The position numbers were made by a program, and so were the translations under genes. Below the pieces are notes generated by a model. It saw only the letters and a program-made list of their open reading frames with translations. It had not been told where the DNA came from and made no database searches. DNA of 25,769 bases from Haplomitrium mnioides. Lineage: Eukaryota > Marchantiophyta > Haplomitriopsida > Calobryales. The first letter of the stretch is position 1; each line of letters starts with the position of its first letter. The stretch covers positions 1 through 25,769 of the forward strand of contig JBNGIS010020663.1 of the NCBI GenBank assembly GCA_049999725.1. The letters are read 5' to 3'. This document shows positions 1-9,315 of the stretch, in pieces.

Positions 1-1470
1 CTTCGTGAGTGGGCATTCTCTCGCAATGTCTTTGGAAAAAATTGTCCATCCACTCATGTGCAAAAACTTTTTTAGCGGACAGTTCTCTTTTTCCAGAAAT
101 ACCTCTAAGATATATATTTTTGAGATTTTGAATCCTTTGGATTCTATCATTTCTTGCTACTATTATTAATTTGAAGTCTCTTCTACAAACAAAGGTACCG
201 CCAAACAGCGTAAGCCGATTTTCAACATCATAGTCTTTTCTTGGTATTCCCCACTGTAGTGTGATATCTCGATTCTTTATGCTTTATCGAAGGTATGTTT
301 CTCTCAAAGTTTTCAAAAATTCTATCTTGCACAACAACAAGCAATTATTTTGACAACAAGAAGTTCTCTTCAATTGAGAAATGGACATTGGATTGAGCTT
401 TTTCATCACAAAGCTCTCGTCATGATGGACTTTCGACAAAGAATTTTCATGTAAGGTGTTTACCTATTTGGGTTTTGGCCCAAACAAAGAATTCTTTTAT
501 TGTGTTGGAAGATTCGGTCCGTAAGCGTATCCAACAATAGGGGATAATTCATCTTGAAGATCTTGGTTGTCATCGTAAACACTGTTTGTTCCGTCGCAGA
601 ATATTTTTGAGAGATGAGTTTCTTCTTGGGGATTGGGAGAACTATACCATTCCGAAACTGAATCTTGATCAATATCTCTATTAGAAAGAAATGTTTTTTG
701 TAATAAAATCGGTGTCTTTGGCAATAGCTCCAAAGAAATGTTGATTGATTAAGACTTTTTGCTAGAATCGTTTTCCAAACTATCGCTTGAAGACACCTCT
801 AAAAGAATTCAATTTGTTTCAGATGTCCCAATCTCTTTGTGAGGTGCAACTTGAAACGAAATCAGTCGTTGTTTGAGTGGTGCAATCGGTGACAATGGCT
901 CATCTCCAAAATTAAAACTATCCACAAATTGTATGCTCTTTGTGTTTTGAACAAACACACTTTGATCATGAATATCAAGGTCTCTCTTAGATGTGGACGA
1001 AGAAAGGTCTACAACTGTCTAGAATCTCTGTGTTGAACCTTTTTTTTTATAGATATTTTGGAGTACTCAGAAGAAAGATTCAACTTCGACCACTTGATGT
1101 GCAATAAAGATCTTTTGTTGGATGAAGATTGTTTCTTTAATTCTCTGTGAGCACTAAGTTCCCTCTTTGATCCTTTGCGTGCAAGTTGTTTAGTCGTTAA
1201 TCTTATGCGTGCATTGGATTCACTCTCTGACCCTATGCGTGCATGGAGTTCACTTTCTTGATCTTTTTGAGCGGAGCTATCTGATTCAACTGAAGTCATC
1301 TTTTTCCTTGATATACTCGCCATCATACTTGATGCTTTTGGTACTCCATTGCTTAATTCCCAAAAATTGGCATTTGATTGAATCTCAAACTGCTTGTCAA
1401 AAGTAAAACTTTTCTGTGAAGATGAATCTTGAAATTCTAACCTCTTCTTGTCTTTAAAAACTCATGCCAT
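1..1470 (-). pseudogene. Copy A of gene T: N-terminal part of a DUF7869-type putative transposase, cut by the window edge
   Basis: Read on the minus strand from the ATG at 1468-1470, this matches copies B (8947) and C (25678) over its whole length. It begins M-A-stop (TGA), where copy C has Arg and copy B Gly, then continues in broken frames: KKRLEFQDSSSQKS, a Ser-rich stretch, four 10-residue repeats, then a region including SEWYSSPNPQ and GPKP. The left edge of the window encodes EWMDNFF and ERMPTH, which in copy B lies before the FPNVKIPKHNRF...C-x2-C segment. The catalytic RNase H-like part seen in copy C is therefore expected beyond position 1. It faces away from copy A gene M across a shared promoter. 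Several frameshifts and stops make it a pseudogene. The family assignment rests on the better copy C; the N-terminal half alone has no domain I can name. Confidence 0.75.
1132..1251 (-). repeat. Coding minisatellite in T copy A: four 30-bp (10-residue) units
   Basis: Four consecutive 10-residue units are encoded on the minus strand: ELHARIGSES, ESNARIRLTT, KQLARKGSKR and ELSAHRELKK. The DNA of the first units carries the box core (CATGCACGCATAGG and similar). Copies B and C have five and six units at the same place. Confidence 0.85.
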
Positions 1471-1647
1471 TGAAAAGGCTTTCAAAAAGTCAATTACTCC
1501 AAGGAATTATTTTGACAAATATCATAAACCTCTTACAACACTCTCAAAATATCAGTTTTTGTCGTTTTTTTTTTGCAAAACGACAAAATTAGGAAATTTT
1601 TGTGAAGAAAATGAAAAAAAAATTTGGAAAGATGTAAATAAGCAATG

Positions 1648-1656
1648 CTTTATGTA
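1648..1656 (-). promoter_or_regulatory. TATA-like element of gene T, copy A
   Basis: TACATAAAG on the minus strand. Copy B has the better TATATAAAG at 8763-8771 in the same context. Confidence 0.4.
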
Positions 1657-1747
1657 CTAACTTTTTTCTTTTGCACTAAGCAAACCTATGTGCCAAGAGC
1701 TGTGCGGATCAATTTTCGACGGGAAAAGACATTTTTTGAAATTTAGC

Positions 1748-1756
1748 TATAAAAAG
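1748..1756 (+). promoter_or_regulatory. TATA box of gene M, copy A
   Basis: TATAAAAAG. The equivalent position in copy B is TATAAAAG on the opposite strand at 8666-8673. Confidence 0.55.
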
Positions 1757-2293
1757 AGCGTCAGTGGAAAGTTTCTTCCCATTCTCGTGAGTTTAGTTTT
1801 TGGTTTTCATTTTCTGGTTATTGCTGTTTTTGCATTTCCTTAGTTTTTTGCCATTTCCAACCTTTAGTGATTTTTGAACTTTTGTTCATTACATTTTTTA
1901 CCTCCAAATAGATCTATTTCTATTATCTTGAGAATGGCATCTTAAGGAATTGTTTCCCACCCTCCTCAACCAAAGCCATATAGGTATTCAGATGTTGTCA
2001 AGGCTCTAGAGCGTGAAAAACTCTAGTGGAAATGGCTAGTAAATTACTGCTCTTTAAAAGACCCTGATAACCATCTTTACCTTTTTGCTAGTGAAGGAGA
2101 AAAATTCAATTTGGGTCTACTGGTCCAAATTGATATGATCCGGGAGGGAAAGAAAGCCAACATTAGGCTGCTTGTGTAGTCCCAAGATTCAATTACCCTT
2201 AATTGTGCGAATCGCAAGCGATTTGATTTTTTTGAGTATAAGGAGAGAGACATTTTTGCTGCACATCTTTAGTTCTCAAAGGAAGATGGCAAG

Positions 2294-2740
2294 GTGAATT
2301 CTAAAATCCTTTTTCTTTTGTTTCTCTTTTTACTAAGTTGTAACTCGCAGGGAGTCTATGTGTGCCTAGACTTCCAAGTCCATGCACGCTTGGACTCCCA
2401 AGTCCATTTGCGCATGGACTCCTTTTGTCCATGCGCGCATGGACTTCCATCTCCATGCCCGCATGGACTTCGGAGTCCAGGCGAGCTTGGACTCCCAAGT
2501 CCAAGCTTACTTGGACTATGGGAGTCCTTGCAAGCATGGAGACATAGGGTCCATGCATGTAGGGACTCCAAAGTCCATGCGCACATGGAGATCGAAGTCC
2601 ATGCGCACATGGAGATCAAAGTCCATGCGCACATGGACTCCCATGTCTAGGCACGCATGGACTCCCTTGTTCAGTACGCGCTGTGAATGTCAAGTCTTAC
2701 ACTTTTACTTATGTCTAATTTTTTTTTGTCTTTATTTCAG
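2294..2740 (+). other. Intron 1 of gene M copy A, filled by a palindromic minisatellite
   Basis: The donor follows GATGGCAAG (G|GTGAAT) and the acceptor is TTTATTTCAG at 2740. The same junction is recovered in copy B (GGCAAG|GTAAGA ... TTCTAG), where the coding sequence on both sides matches (DGK then F-x-x-FLADF). The intron is phase 0 and 447 bp long. Confidence 0.75.
2349..2676. repeat. 24-bp palindromic minisatellite in M intron 1, copy A (about 13 units)
   Basis: Units run GTCCATGCGCGCATGGACTTCCAT with a period of 24 bp (occasionally 25). The inner 16 bases TCCATGCGCGCATGGA form a perfect palindrome. Adjacent units at 2578-2650 are almost identical, so they expanded recently. Because 24 is a multiple of three, the array leaves long open frames on both strands, which I do not regard as genes. 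Confidence 0.95.
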
Positions 2741-4187
2741 TTCACTCATTTTTTGGCCGATTTTGTGGATGGCTATAAAGACGCAAAGTGCATGGAACGA
2801 GACTTCATCAAACTTGCAATTCAAATCAAGATTCTAAAGCCTAAGTAGGGCGTCAGTATTCAAGCACTGGTGCTGCCTCCGAGCGCGGCAACATTCTCAG
2901 TTCACGCGGCAGGTACTTCTTCACAAAAGAAAAGAAAGGAGCTTGAGCCAGTTGAGGCTCTGAAAAAGAAGAAACCGGCTACAGAGAAGAAAAAACCTAC
3001 ACTAGCACTCGTCATTGAGGAGGAGCCAGCCCCTTTGGAATCTATAGCAAAGTCTACTTCTTTTGCCTCCTTGTCTTAATCACCAACCAACTTAGGGCAA
3101 GACTCGGAGGCGGAGCCAGAGCTAGTTCAGGCTCTTTCATTTAGAGCAAAAAGGCAATCCCAAAAAGGGTTGTGTACTTTTCAAGAAAGGGAACAGGTGG
3201 ATCCTCAAATAGTGTCTGAGGAAGACAAGAATAAGATAAGAGAGTCTGCAATCCAGCGTTACAGAGTCCGTGAAGAAACAGTAACAATAAGGCTAGAGAA
3301 TTTGAATCTGCCCAAGCTTAGAATGGACAACTGTGGTCCATTCTAGATTCAAAGATTGAATGAAGATTTTGTTGAGCTTCTGGCACAAAGAATGCTCACC
3401 AACAAGTATACGCATAGTTTTTTCATAGTGGTGGTTGACCTGAAGTGTAAGTTGAAGGATAAGTCAGAGTTCAACATCAGGAACCCTGACAAATACCGTT
3501 GCAAGATTGCGGGAGGCAATCACAGTGCTGCAACAAGGTAGCTATTAATCACGAAATATGGAGCAAAGAACCCTACTACGTTTTACACCAACAGAGGCCC
3601 ACATTTTTGCTACCGATGACAATTACGACTAGAGGTATAGGCTGGAAATGACCTCTATTCAAAAAGTCAAGTATTGGCATCAGAGATTTGTGGAGAGTAG
3701 GATGGTGTCATCCAAAAAATTGGAAAGGGAGTTGGTGCTTGAAACCTTGGAAATAAAGCCCAAGTCAACTCTTGAGAAGACGGTAACTTCTTAGGACAAC
3801 TGGGTCTAGCTCACATTCATAAGTGGGGAGCTCTGGGATCTACAACAGAGCATTTTCTCAATGTGGGAGAAAAACACGGTCAAAGACTAGAAGCCAAAGG
3901 CCAAAGGATTGTTGAGAATGGAAGACTTGAAGTAGACACATTGGAGGTCCTTTCAAGGTCTTCTTAATGAGGTGAAGATTTCAGTTTTGAAGCGGGTGGA
4001 AGCCGGAGAGCTTTCAATGGACAAGATGTCTCGGGAGGCAGAGAGACACAAAGTTTTGGCGGTTATGGTGAAAAGTTTTTGTTCTGAGGTCTACTACAGC
4101 ACGTTGAAGGAGGCAAGAGAGGAGTACCCTCTTCACACTGAACAGTCCAAGATGGCATTGTTTTATTCAAGCTTCAAAAAGCTTTTG

Positions 4188-4867
4188 GCAAGTTCTTCAT
4201 TTCACACCATATTCATTTCTTTGTAGTTGCATTGAATTTATTGTAAGTTTTTCTTTGTTAAAAAAAAAAGGTTTAGAGTTCATGTGCACATGGACTTTGA
4301 AATCCTTGCGCACATGGACTTTGAAGTCCTTGCACGCTTGGACTGCAAAGTCCTCGCGCGAATGGACTTCAATCTTTATACATGCATGGACTTTAAAGTC
4401 CATGCACGCATGGACTTCGCAGTTCAAGCACACTTGGACTTTTAAAGTTTCTGCTTGCATGCACACCAAAGTCCAAGCGCTTGGACTTCGCAGTTCAAGT
4501 GAGCAAGTAAGGCAAAGTCAATGCACGCATGGACTTTGATGTCCATGCGAGCATGGGCTTGAAAGTCTCTATGCGTAGATAATGCGAAGTCCATGCATGC
4601 ATGGCTTTTGATGTCCTTGTGAACATGTATATCAAAGTCCATGCACGCATGGACTTCGCAGTCCAAGCATGCATGAACAGCAAATTCCATGCGTACATGG
4701 ACATCAAAGCCCATGCACACATGGACTTTGCTGTTCCTGCATCTTTGGACTGCATAGTCCATGCGCGCATGGACTTCAATGTCTATGTGCACATGGAAGT
4801 CAGTGTCGTTCTCTTGCTTAAATGCTTTTTATCTCTCTATAATGTTTTCCGTTTTGTTTTTGTGTAG
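4188..4867 (+). other. Intron 2 of gene M copy A, probably GC-AG, filled by minisatellite
   Basis: The open frame ending SFKKLL reaches a codon boundary at 4187, followed by GCAAGT. The next exon starts after TGTGTAG at 4867 and reads GDKTFKWQLAKKLK in the same phase, so a GC donor joins them without a shift. A later GTAAGT at 4242 would include stop codons in the exon. Length is 680 bp. Confidence 0.55.
4273..4800. repeat. 24-bp palindromic minisatellite in M intron 2, copy A (about 22 units)
   Basis: The period is 24 bp and the typical unit is GTCCATGCACGCATGGACTT plus CGCA or TGAT. The central base pairs vary (CGCG, CACG, CATG, CACA) while the arms GTCCATG and CATGGAC are kept. It shares the box with intron 1 but not the exact linker (TTTGAA/TTCGCA here, TCCCAA there), so the two arrays amplified separately. 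Confidence 0.95.
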
Positions 4868-5416
4868 GGGGACAAAACTTTCAAATGGCAGCTGGCTAAA
4901 AAATTGAAAGAAACTGCGAAAGGTCGGAAAAAATCAGGGGTCGAAGAAGCCCTTGAAGATTAAGACTAGTCTCCCACCTTAGTCTCCTATCCTCTTGCTT
5001 TTCTTCTATACTGCCAAAAGGCTAGAGAGTGGAAAGCAAGGCAGCAAAGTGGTGCTGCATCTCTCACAACTAAAAGAGTTGTGAGAGATGAGGAAGAAGA
5101 TTTGATGTCTTTTGTCGATGGTCTCAACATGGCGTTTATTCAAGTCCATGGAGAGGCCAACGCTCGACAATTGAAGGGCCTTGTGAAACCTAGGTGTTTC
5201 ACTTTTGCTATTGCTGATATTCCTTATGGTTACAACCTTAAAGAATGTAAGCATGATGATTCTGAACCCTTTTCAAAAGATGATATTTTTGACACGGTAT
5301 CATTTTTTGCGGCAATTACAACTTTGGACTTTTGTTATTATACAATCATTGTAGCAATTTGGCATCATCGAGGATGCCCTTTCAGAAGGCTGTTGTGCAA
5401 TTAACCATGACATCTA

Positions 5417-5513
5417 GTAAGTTGTTCTTTGATGTTTTTGTTTCTGATTTCTCTTTTTTACTTTTATTGCATTTTGGTTGCAATGTTTGATTTGTTTGTT
5501 TTTCTTTTTATAG
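5417..5513 (+). other. Intron 3 of gene M copy A
   Basis: Donor CATCTA|GTAAGT and a T-rich tract ending TTTTTATAG at 5513. It removes 97 bp between the segment ending INHDI and the segment starting DKSNIHHFGGP. It is phase 2, and unlike introns 1 and 2 it carries no palindromic boxes. Confidence 0.7.
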
Positions 5514-6159
5514 GGACAAAAGTAACATTCATCATTTTGGTGGTCCCAAAATCGCACATACCTATGAATATTGGATTGTGGGCTACTGGACTAAAGAAGA
5601 AAAGAGGAGCATTAGGCTCTTTAATTTGCAGCATGCTTCTTTGACCGGACTTCCTCGATAGATCATGCGTAGAGTTTTTAGTTGTCCTGCGGTTTCTGCC
5701 AAACTTAAACATCAAGGAGATGATGCTCTTGTCAATGTTTATTAGAAGTCGTAGGCTCTTTATAATTTTTTCATTGACCATTTGTTAACAAAGCAGGATT
5801 GGATCCTAGATCTTTGCTCTGGGTCTGGCATAGGCTTTGTTTGTGCTTTAAAGCTGATGCAAAACTGCAACGCCATGGAATATGATAGACGTTAGTCTAT
5901 CTACATTACTTAGAGGGTTTTGACGATGTCTTCTTTGCCATCCAATGTGATTGAGTCATAGATAGCTTATGCATACCATAAGAAGCTTGTTCTTCCTGGT
6001 ACTACAAGTGCTTCTGGTGACTCTATCGCAATATTTGGGACTGGAAAATCTCGCTAGGACTCTCTAGTAGTTGCAGATGTTCAGCCTTTGGATTTAGATG
6101 AGACCATTCCTCCCGAGGAGGATAGAGCCTCAACATCTGTTGGAACAAATTGTGTTATT

Positions 6160-6165
6160 AATAAA
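6160..6165 (+). terminator. Possible polyadenylation signal of gene M copy A
   Basis: AATAAA lies just after the last conserved-looking coding segment (EEDRASTSVGTN). The frame stays open to 6291, so the true end of the protein is uncertain. Confidence 0.3.
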
Positions 6166-6324
6166 GTATTTTTTTACAAAGTTTTATTTGCCAAAGTTTC
6201 AACTTGTTGCACTCTCAATCCATTTCAAGTCATTTCATCACAATTCAATTTGGTGCACCTAAGAATGGTTTGGAGTCAATTGGTAATCTAAGGATGGTTT
6301 GTAGTCAATTGGTAATCTAAGAAT

Positions 6325-6790
6325 TGTTTGGAATCCCTGTGCACATGGGCTTAGAGTCCCTATACACATGAGCTTGGAGTCCATGTGCACCTAGACTTGG
6401 TGTCCAAGCGCACATGAACTCTTGCAATCTTTGGCCACTTAGGATTAACAATCTTGTTTAGAGTTTATGTGCACTAAGGCTTTCTAGTTCTCGTTCGGAG
6501 TCCATGCGCACATAAGCTTCAAGGTTGTTGTCCAGAGTCCTTGCACGCGTAAGCCAATTGGTTCTTGTTCAAAGTCTATGCATGCAAAGGCTGTAGTGTT
6601 CTTGTTTAAAATCTTGGCGTGCACATGCTCTAGGGTTCTAGTTCAAAGTCCATATGTGCATAGCTTTATTGTTCTTGTTCAGAGTCTAAGCATGCACATG
6701 CTTTAGGATTCTAGTTCAGAGTCTATGCGTGTATAGGCTTAAGGGTTCTAGTTTGGAGTCTATTCTTGCATAGGATTTACTAGCTGTGAT
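6325..6790. repeat. Degenerate palindromic-box array 3' of gene M, copy A
   Basis: Boxes such as GAGTCCATGTGCACCTAGACTT start with a short period, then stretch to roughly 37-40 bp. The added linker reads about GGGTTCTAGTTCAGA between boxes (for example 6700-6780). It contains no gene. The older look and longer period separate it from the intron arrays. It occupies a subterminal position in the two-gene unit. Confidence 0.8.
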
Positions 6791-7128
6791 GCTCAAAGTC
6801 TAGTTCAAAGTTCGTACCCGACTAGACATTCACATTTTCTTGTAATTTTTTTTCATGAAAAAGATATATGTTTTATTTTATTTTTGATGAATTTAGTGTA
6901 TTGACAATAGGGTGAGGTTTTAATAAAATATTTCAATAATCAAGATGCTTGTTTTCTAGGGTGTTTATTATAGAGAAATTTTAAAATATAATCTCAATGT
7001 AAAATATGCAATTTGTATTTCTTAGAAACGGTTTTCTTTACGAAAAAAAGATCACAAATGTAATTTGATGTTTTTAAATACCAAATCACAAAAAAAATAT
7101 TTGCGACTACAAAGTGAAATAGGAACTT
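6791..7128. other. AT-rich spacer without recognisable gene
   Basis: T-rich and A-rich DNA between the array 3' of copy A gene M and the edge of copy B. It contains a short imperfect inverted repeat, GTCTAG ... CTAGAC, near 6807-6836. I see no coding homology to the repeated unit here. Confidence 0.5.
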
Positions 7129-7159
7129 AGTAGCGGTTCCTGGTTCAAAGTAGCGGCTG
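7129..7159 (+). repeat. Left inverted repeat bounding copy B (candidate terminal inverted repeat)
   Basis: It begins AGTAGCGGTTCC and contains the core GGTTCAAAGTAG. Its reverse complement is found at 11221-11252 with about 27 of 31 matches and one gap. It lies where homology of copy B to copy A gene M fades. TAGCGG occurs twice inside it. Confidence 0.5.
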
Positions 7160-7607
7160 TTGTTCTTGGAATTTTTGCAAACCCTTATGTAGTTGCCTTT
7201 TCGCTCTTGATGTTGGAGCTCGAATTGGCTCGGGTTCGGCTTCGCCCCTTGAGGTACTTGGTGTTGAAGACAAGGGGGAAATAGAAGAAGACTTTGTTGG
7301 AGATTGGGAGGGAGCAAGCTCCTCCTCAATAATTGGAGCTAGCATAGGCTTTTTCTTTGTCAGAGCCAGTTTTTTTCATTTTCGAAGCCTCCACTGGCTC
7401 CATTGTTTTTCTCCTTTTTGTAGCATAAGTTCTCGACATTGCTGTAGTTGACATGGTTTCCGTGCTAGGATGTGGCACAAGTTGCTGAATGTGGACACCT
7501 TGCTTGGGCTTCAGCAGTTTGATGTTGATGGCCATCTTAATGAAATCTTGCTCGACGCGCTTTGCGTCATTGTAGCCATCCATAAAGTCCGCCAAGAATT
7601 GTATGAA

Positions 7608-8128
7608 CTAGAAAACAAAACAAAAAAATTATCAAACATGTTAAACCAGAAGTCTCCAGATGTTTATAAAGAGTACAATTGTATTTTACTTTCAGTCTAA
7701 GACAAACTTGATCGGAATTTTATGAGCGCATGGACTTGGGAGTCTATACACGCATGGACCCTGGAGTCCAAGCGTGCTTGGAATCCCAGTTCAAGAAGCG
7801 CAAGGACTCCAAAGGTCCATGCGCACATGGACTACATGTTCCAGGCTCGTATGGGCTCCAAGGTCGATGCGCACATAGACTCTCAAGTCAAGGCACATAT
7901 GGACTCCATGGTCCATGTACGCTTGGACTCCTCAGGTCCATGCGCACACAAACTCCTAAGTCCATGCACACCTGGACTCTTAGGTCCATGCGCACCTGGA
8001 ATCCTCAGGTCCATGTGCATCTAGACTCCTCAGGTCCATGTGCATATGGACTCCTTAGGTCCATGTGCGCATAAGGTTCCGAGTAAGTCAAGAAAGAAAA
8101 CCAAAGAGAAAGGGTTTTCAAATCTTAC
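7608..8128 (-). other. Intron 1 of gene M copy B
   Basis: Donor GGCAAG|GTAAGATT, acceptor TTTTCTAG|TTCATA on the minus strand, 521 bp. It is at the same position and phase as copy A intron 1, and it too is mostly a palindromic minisatellite. Confidence 0.8.
7722..8078. repeat. 25-bp palindromic minisatellite in M intron 1, copy B (about 14 units)
   Basis: Units such as GGTCCATGTGCATATGGACT plus CCTTA repeat with a period of mostly 25 bp. They keep the GTCCATG...CATGGAC arms of the copy A arrays but have a different linker (CCTCAG). The array also leaves repetitive open frames that are not genes. Confidence 0.93.
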
Positions 8129-8665
8129 CTTGCCGTCTTTGTTTGCAGTCTGAAGATGCTTGGCAAATATGTCCCTCTCCTTCATCTCAAAAAAAGAAAA
8201 TTGTTTGCGAGACGCCTTGTATAGGGTAATGGGATCCTAGGATTGCACAAGCAACCCGATGTGGGCTTGCTGGCCCTCTCTTATCATCGTAATTTGGAAA
8301 ACAAGGCTTAGGTTGAATTTCTCACCTTCACCAACAAAAAGGTAAAGGTGTGGATCATGATCTTTCAAGGATCTATAGTTTACAAACCAATCTCAGTCTA
8401 ATTTTTTAGGTTCGAGAGCCTTGATAACATCCGAATACCTATAAGGCTTTGATTGAGGAGGTATGGAAACATTGACTTGTGATGCCATTTTCCAAAAATT
8501 GAAAAGTAATAGAATTTGAGGTCAAAAATCTTAAGAACAAAAGTTCAGAAAAATCGGAAGGTTGAAATAAGCAAAATAACAAGGAAATGCAAAAACATGA
8601 TGACAAGAAAACAAAAGCTGAAAAATGAACTCACGACAATGGAAAAAAAATTTCCACTTACACTT

Positions 8666-8673
8666 CTTTTATA
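8666..8673 (-). promoter_or_regulatory. TATA box of gene M, copy B
   Basis: TATAAAAG on the minus strand, about 180 bp upstream of the M start codon at 8486-8488, matching the copy A position. Confidence 0.55.
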
Positions 8674-8762
8674 TCTGGATTTCAAAAAATGCCTTTTCTC
8701 GCCAAAAAAGATTCGCGGAGCTTTTGACACGTAGGTTCGCATGGTACAAAAAAAAAGGTTAG

Positions 8763-8771
8763 TATATAAAG
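8763..8771 (+). promoter_or_regulatory. TATA box of gene T, copy B
   Basis: TATATAAAG, about 175 bp upstream of the T start codon at 8947. The matching element in copy A has decayed to TACATAAAG. Confidence 0.55.
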
Positions 8772-9165
8772 CATCACTTTTTTCATCTTTCCAATTTCTT
8801 TTTTTCATTTTCTTCACCAAAAGTTCTCAATTTTGTCGTTTTGTGGAAATTTCTTAAAAAAAACATATTTTAGATAGGTCGTTGGAGGTTGACAATATTT
8901 GTTAAAATTTTTTATTCAAATAGTTCATTTTTAGTGAGCTTTATCAATGGTTGGAGTTTTTGAGGGCAAGAAAAGGTTGGAATTCCAAGACTCATCTTCA
9001 CAAAAAAGTGCTACTTTTGACAAACAGGTTGAGATTTGTTCAAATTGCAATTCTTTGGAGGTAAGCGTTGGACTACCAAAAGTGTCAAGTATGATGGCAA
9101 GTATATTGGGAAAAAAGATGGCTTCTATTGAATCAGATAGCTCCACTCGAGAAGATCGAGAAGGT

Positions 9166-9315
9166 GAACCCTTTGCGCTCATAAGATTGGGGACTGAACC
9201 CTATGCGTGTATAGGGTCAAGGAGTGAACCCAATGCGCCCAAAGGATTAAGGAGTGTTCAACTTGTGCGCAAACGATCAAAGAGGGAACCCAATGCTTGC
9301 CAAGAATTCAAGAAA
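9166..9315 (+). repeat. Coding minisatellite in T copy B: five 30-bp units
   Basis: Units are EPFALIRLGT, EPYACIGSRS, EPNAPKGLRS, VQLVRKRSKR and EPNACQEFKK. CCTATGCGTGTATAGG in the second unit matches the noncoding palindromic box. Confidence 0.85.

Larger units (their letters stand above)
1471..1933. promoter_or_regulatory. Divergent promoter between genes T and M, copy A
   Basis: This 463-bp spacer separates the start codons of T (minus) and M (plus). It aligns with the 458-bp spacer of copy B (8489-8946). A TATA box for M lies at 1748-1756 (TATAAAAAG), about 180 bp before its ATG, and a TATA-like element for T lies at 1648-1656 on the minus strand (TACATAAAG). The roughly 90 bp between the two TATA elements, including CCTATGTGCCAAGAGCTG, is recognisably conserved in copy B, so shared upstream control elements may sit there. 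Transcription start sites are inferred only. Confidence 0.6.
1934..6291 (+). pseudogene. Copy A of gene M: ParB/Srx-like domain fused to a beta-order DNA N4/N6 methyltransferase; 4 exons, degenerate
   Basis: Inferred exons are 1934-2293, 2741-4187, 4868-5416 and 5514 to about 6150-6291, for a product near 1,000 residues. Exon 1 encodes PKPYRYSDVVKALE...HLYLF and is 360 bp, as in copy B. Exon 2 has a Lys-rich linker and then DPDKY-like...KIAGGNHSAATR at about 3506-3538, which resembles the GxNH box of ParB/Srx-fold domains. Exon 3 has ADIPYGYNL (5213 on), the motif IV (DPPY) position of amino-methyltransferases. Exon 4 has a motif X-like segment (NVY-KS-ALYNFFIDHL) and motif I DLCSGSG (5809-5829) followed by AMEYDRR. 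The order IV, X, I is that of beta-class N4C/N6A enzymes (PF01555-like). It would methylate DNA; the target is unknown. Stops (20 TAG, 3 TAA by my reading) and at least two frameshifts (between 3541 and 3600, and near 5325) make it inactive. The methyltransferase call is strong; the ParB call is moderate. Confidence 0.8.
7160..8488 (-). pseudogene. Copy B of gene M: 5' part only (exon 1, intron 1 and part of exon 2)
   Basis: On the minus strand, exon 1 is 8488-8129 (360 bp, MASQVNVSIPPQ...YRYSDVIKALE...HLYLFVGEGEKFNL) and exon 2 starts at 7607 (FIQFLADFMDGYNDAKRVEQDF). The protein matches copy A M through the Lys-rich linker (MEPVEASKMKK, then PIIEEELAPSQS after a one-base shift in an A-run near 7350) and stops at a QKGLQKFQEQQ-like segment. 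The ParB-like and methyltransferase parts are absent. Two in-frame stops occur in exon 1: a TGA before DWFVNY and a TAG where copy A has Gln. It cannot encode a working enzyme but shows the ancestral exon-intron structure and promoter. Confidence 0.75.
8489..8946. promoter_or_regulatory. Divergent promoter between genes M and T, copy B
   Basis: This is a 458-bp spacer with outward TATA boxes: TATAAAAG on the minus strand at 8666-8673 for M, and TATATAAAG on the plus strand at 8763-8771 for T. They lie about 90 bp apart. The interval aligns with copy A, allowing for strand, which argues that both genes were expressed from this region in the ancestral element. Confidence 0.65.

Noticed and set aside
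2349-4800. CRISPR-like repeat array
   Set aside because: Units are contiguous palindromes with no unique spacers, in a eukaryotic intron.
2294-4867. Long overlapping open frames on both strands over the minisatellites (also 7722-8078)
   Set aside because: A 24-bp unit without stops keeps all frames open. The peptides are low-complexity repeats such as HAWT or VHARMD and lie within introns defined by flanking coding homology.
1934-6291. Alternative genetic code with TAG/TAA read as Gln
   Set aside because: Gene T copy B has TAG where copy A has Trp, and TGA where copy C has Arg. The copia element has TAG and TGA at Trp positions, plus frameshifts. Decay under the standard code explains all of this.
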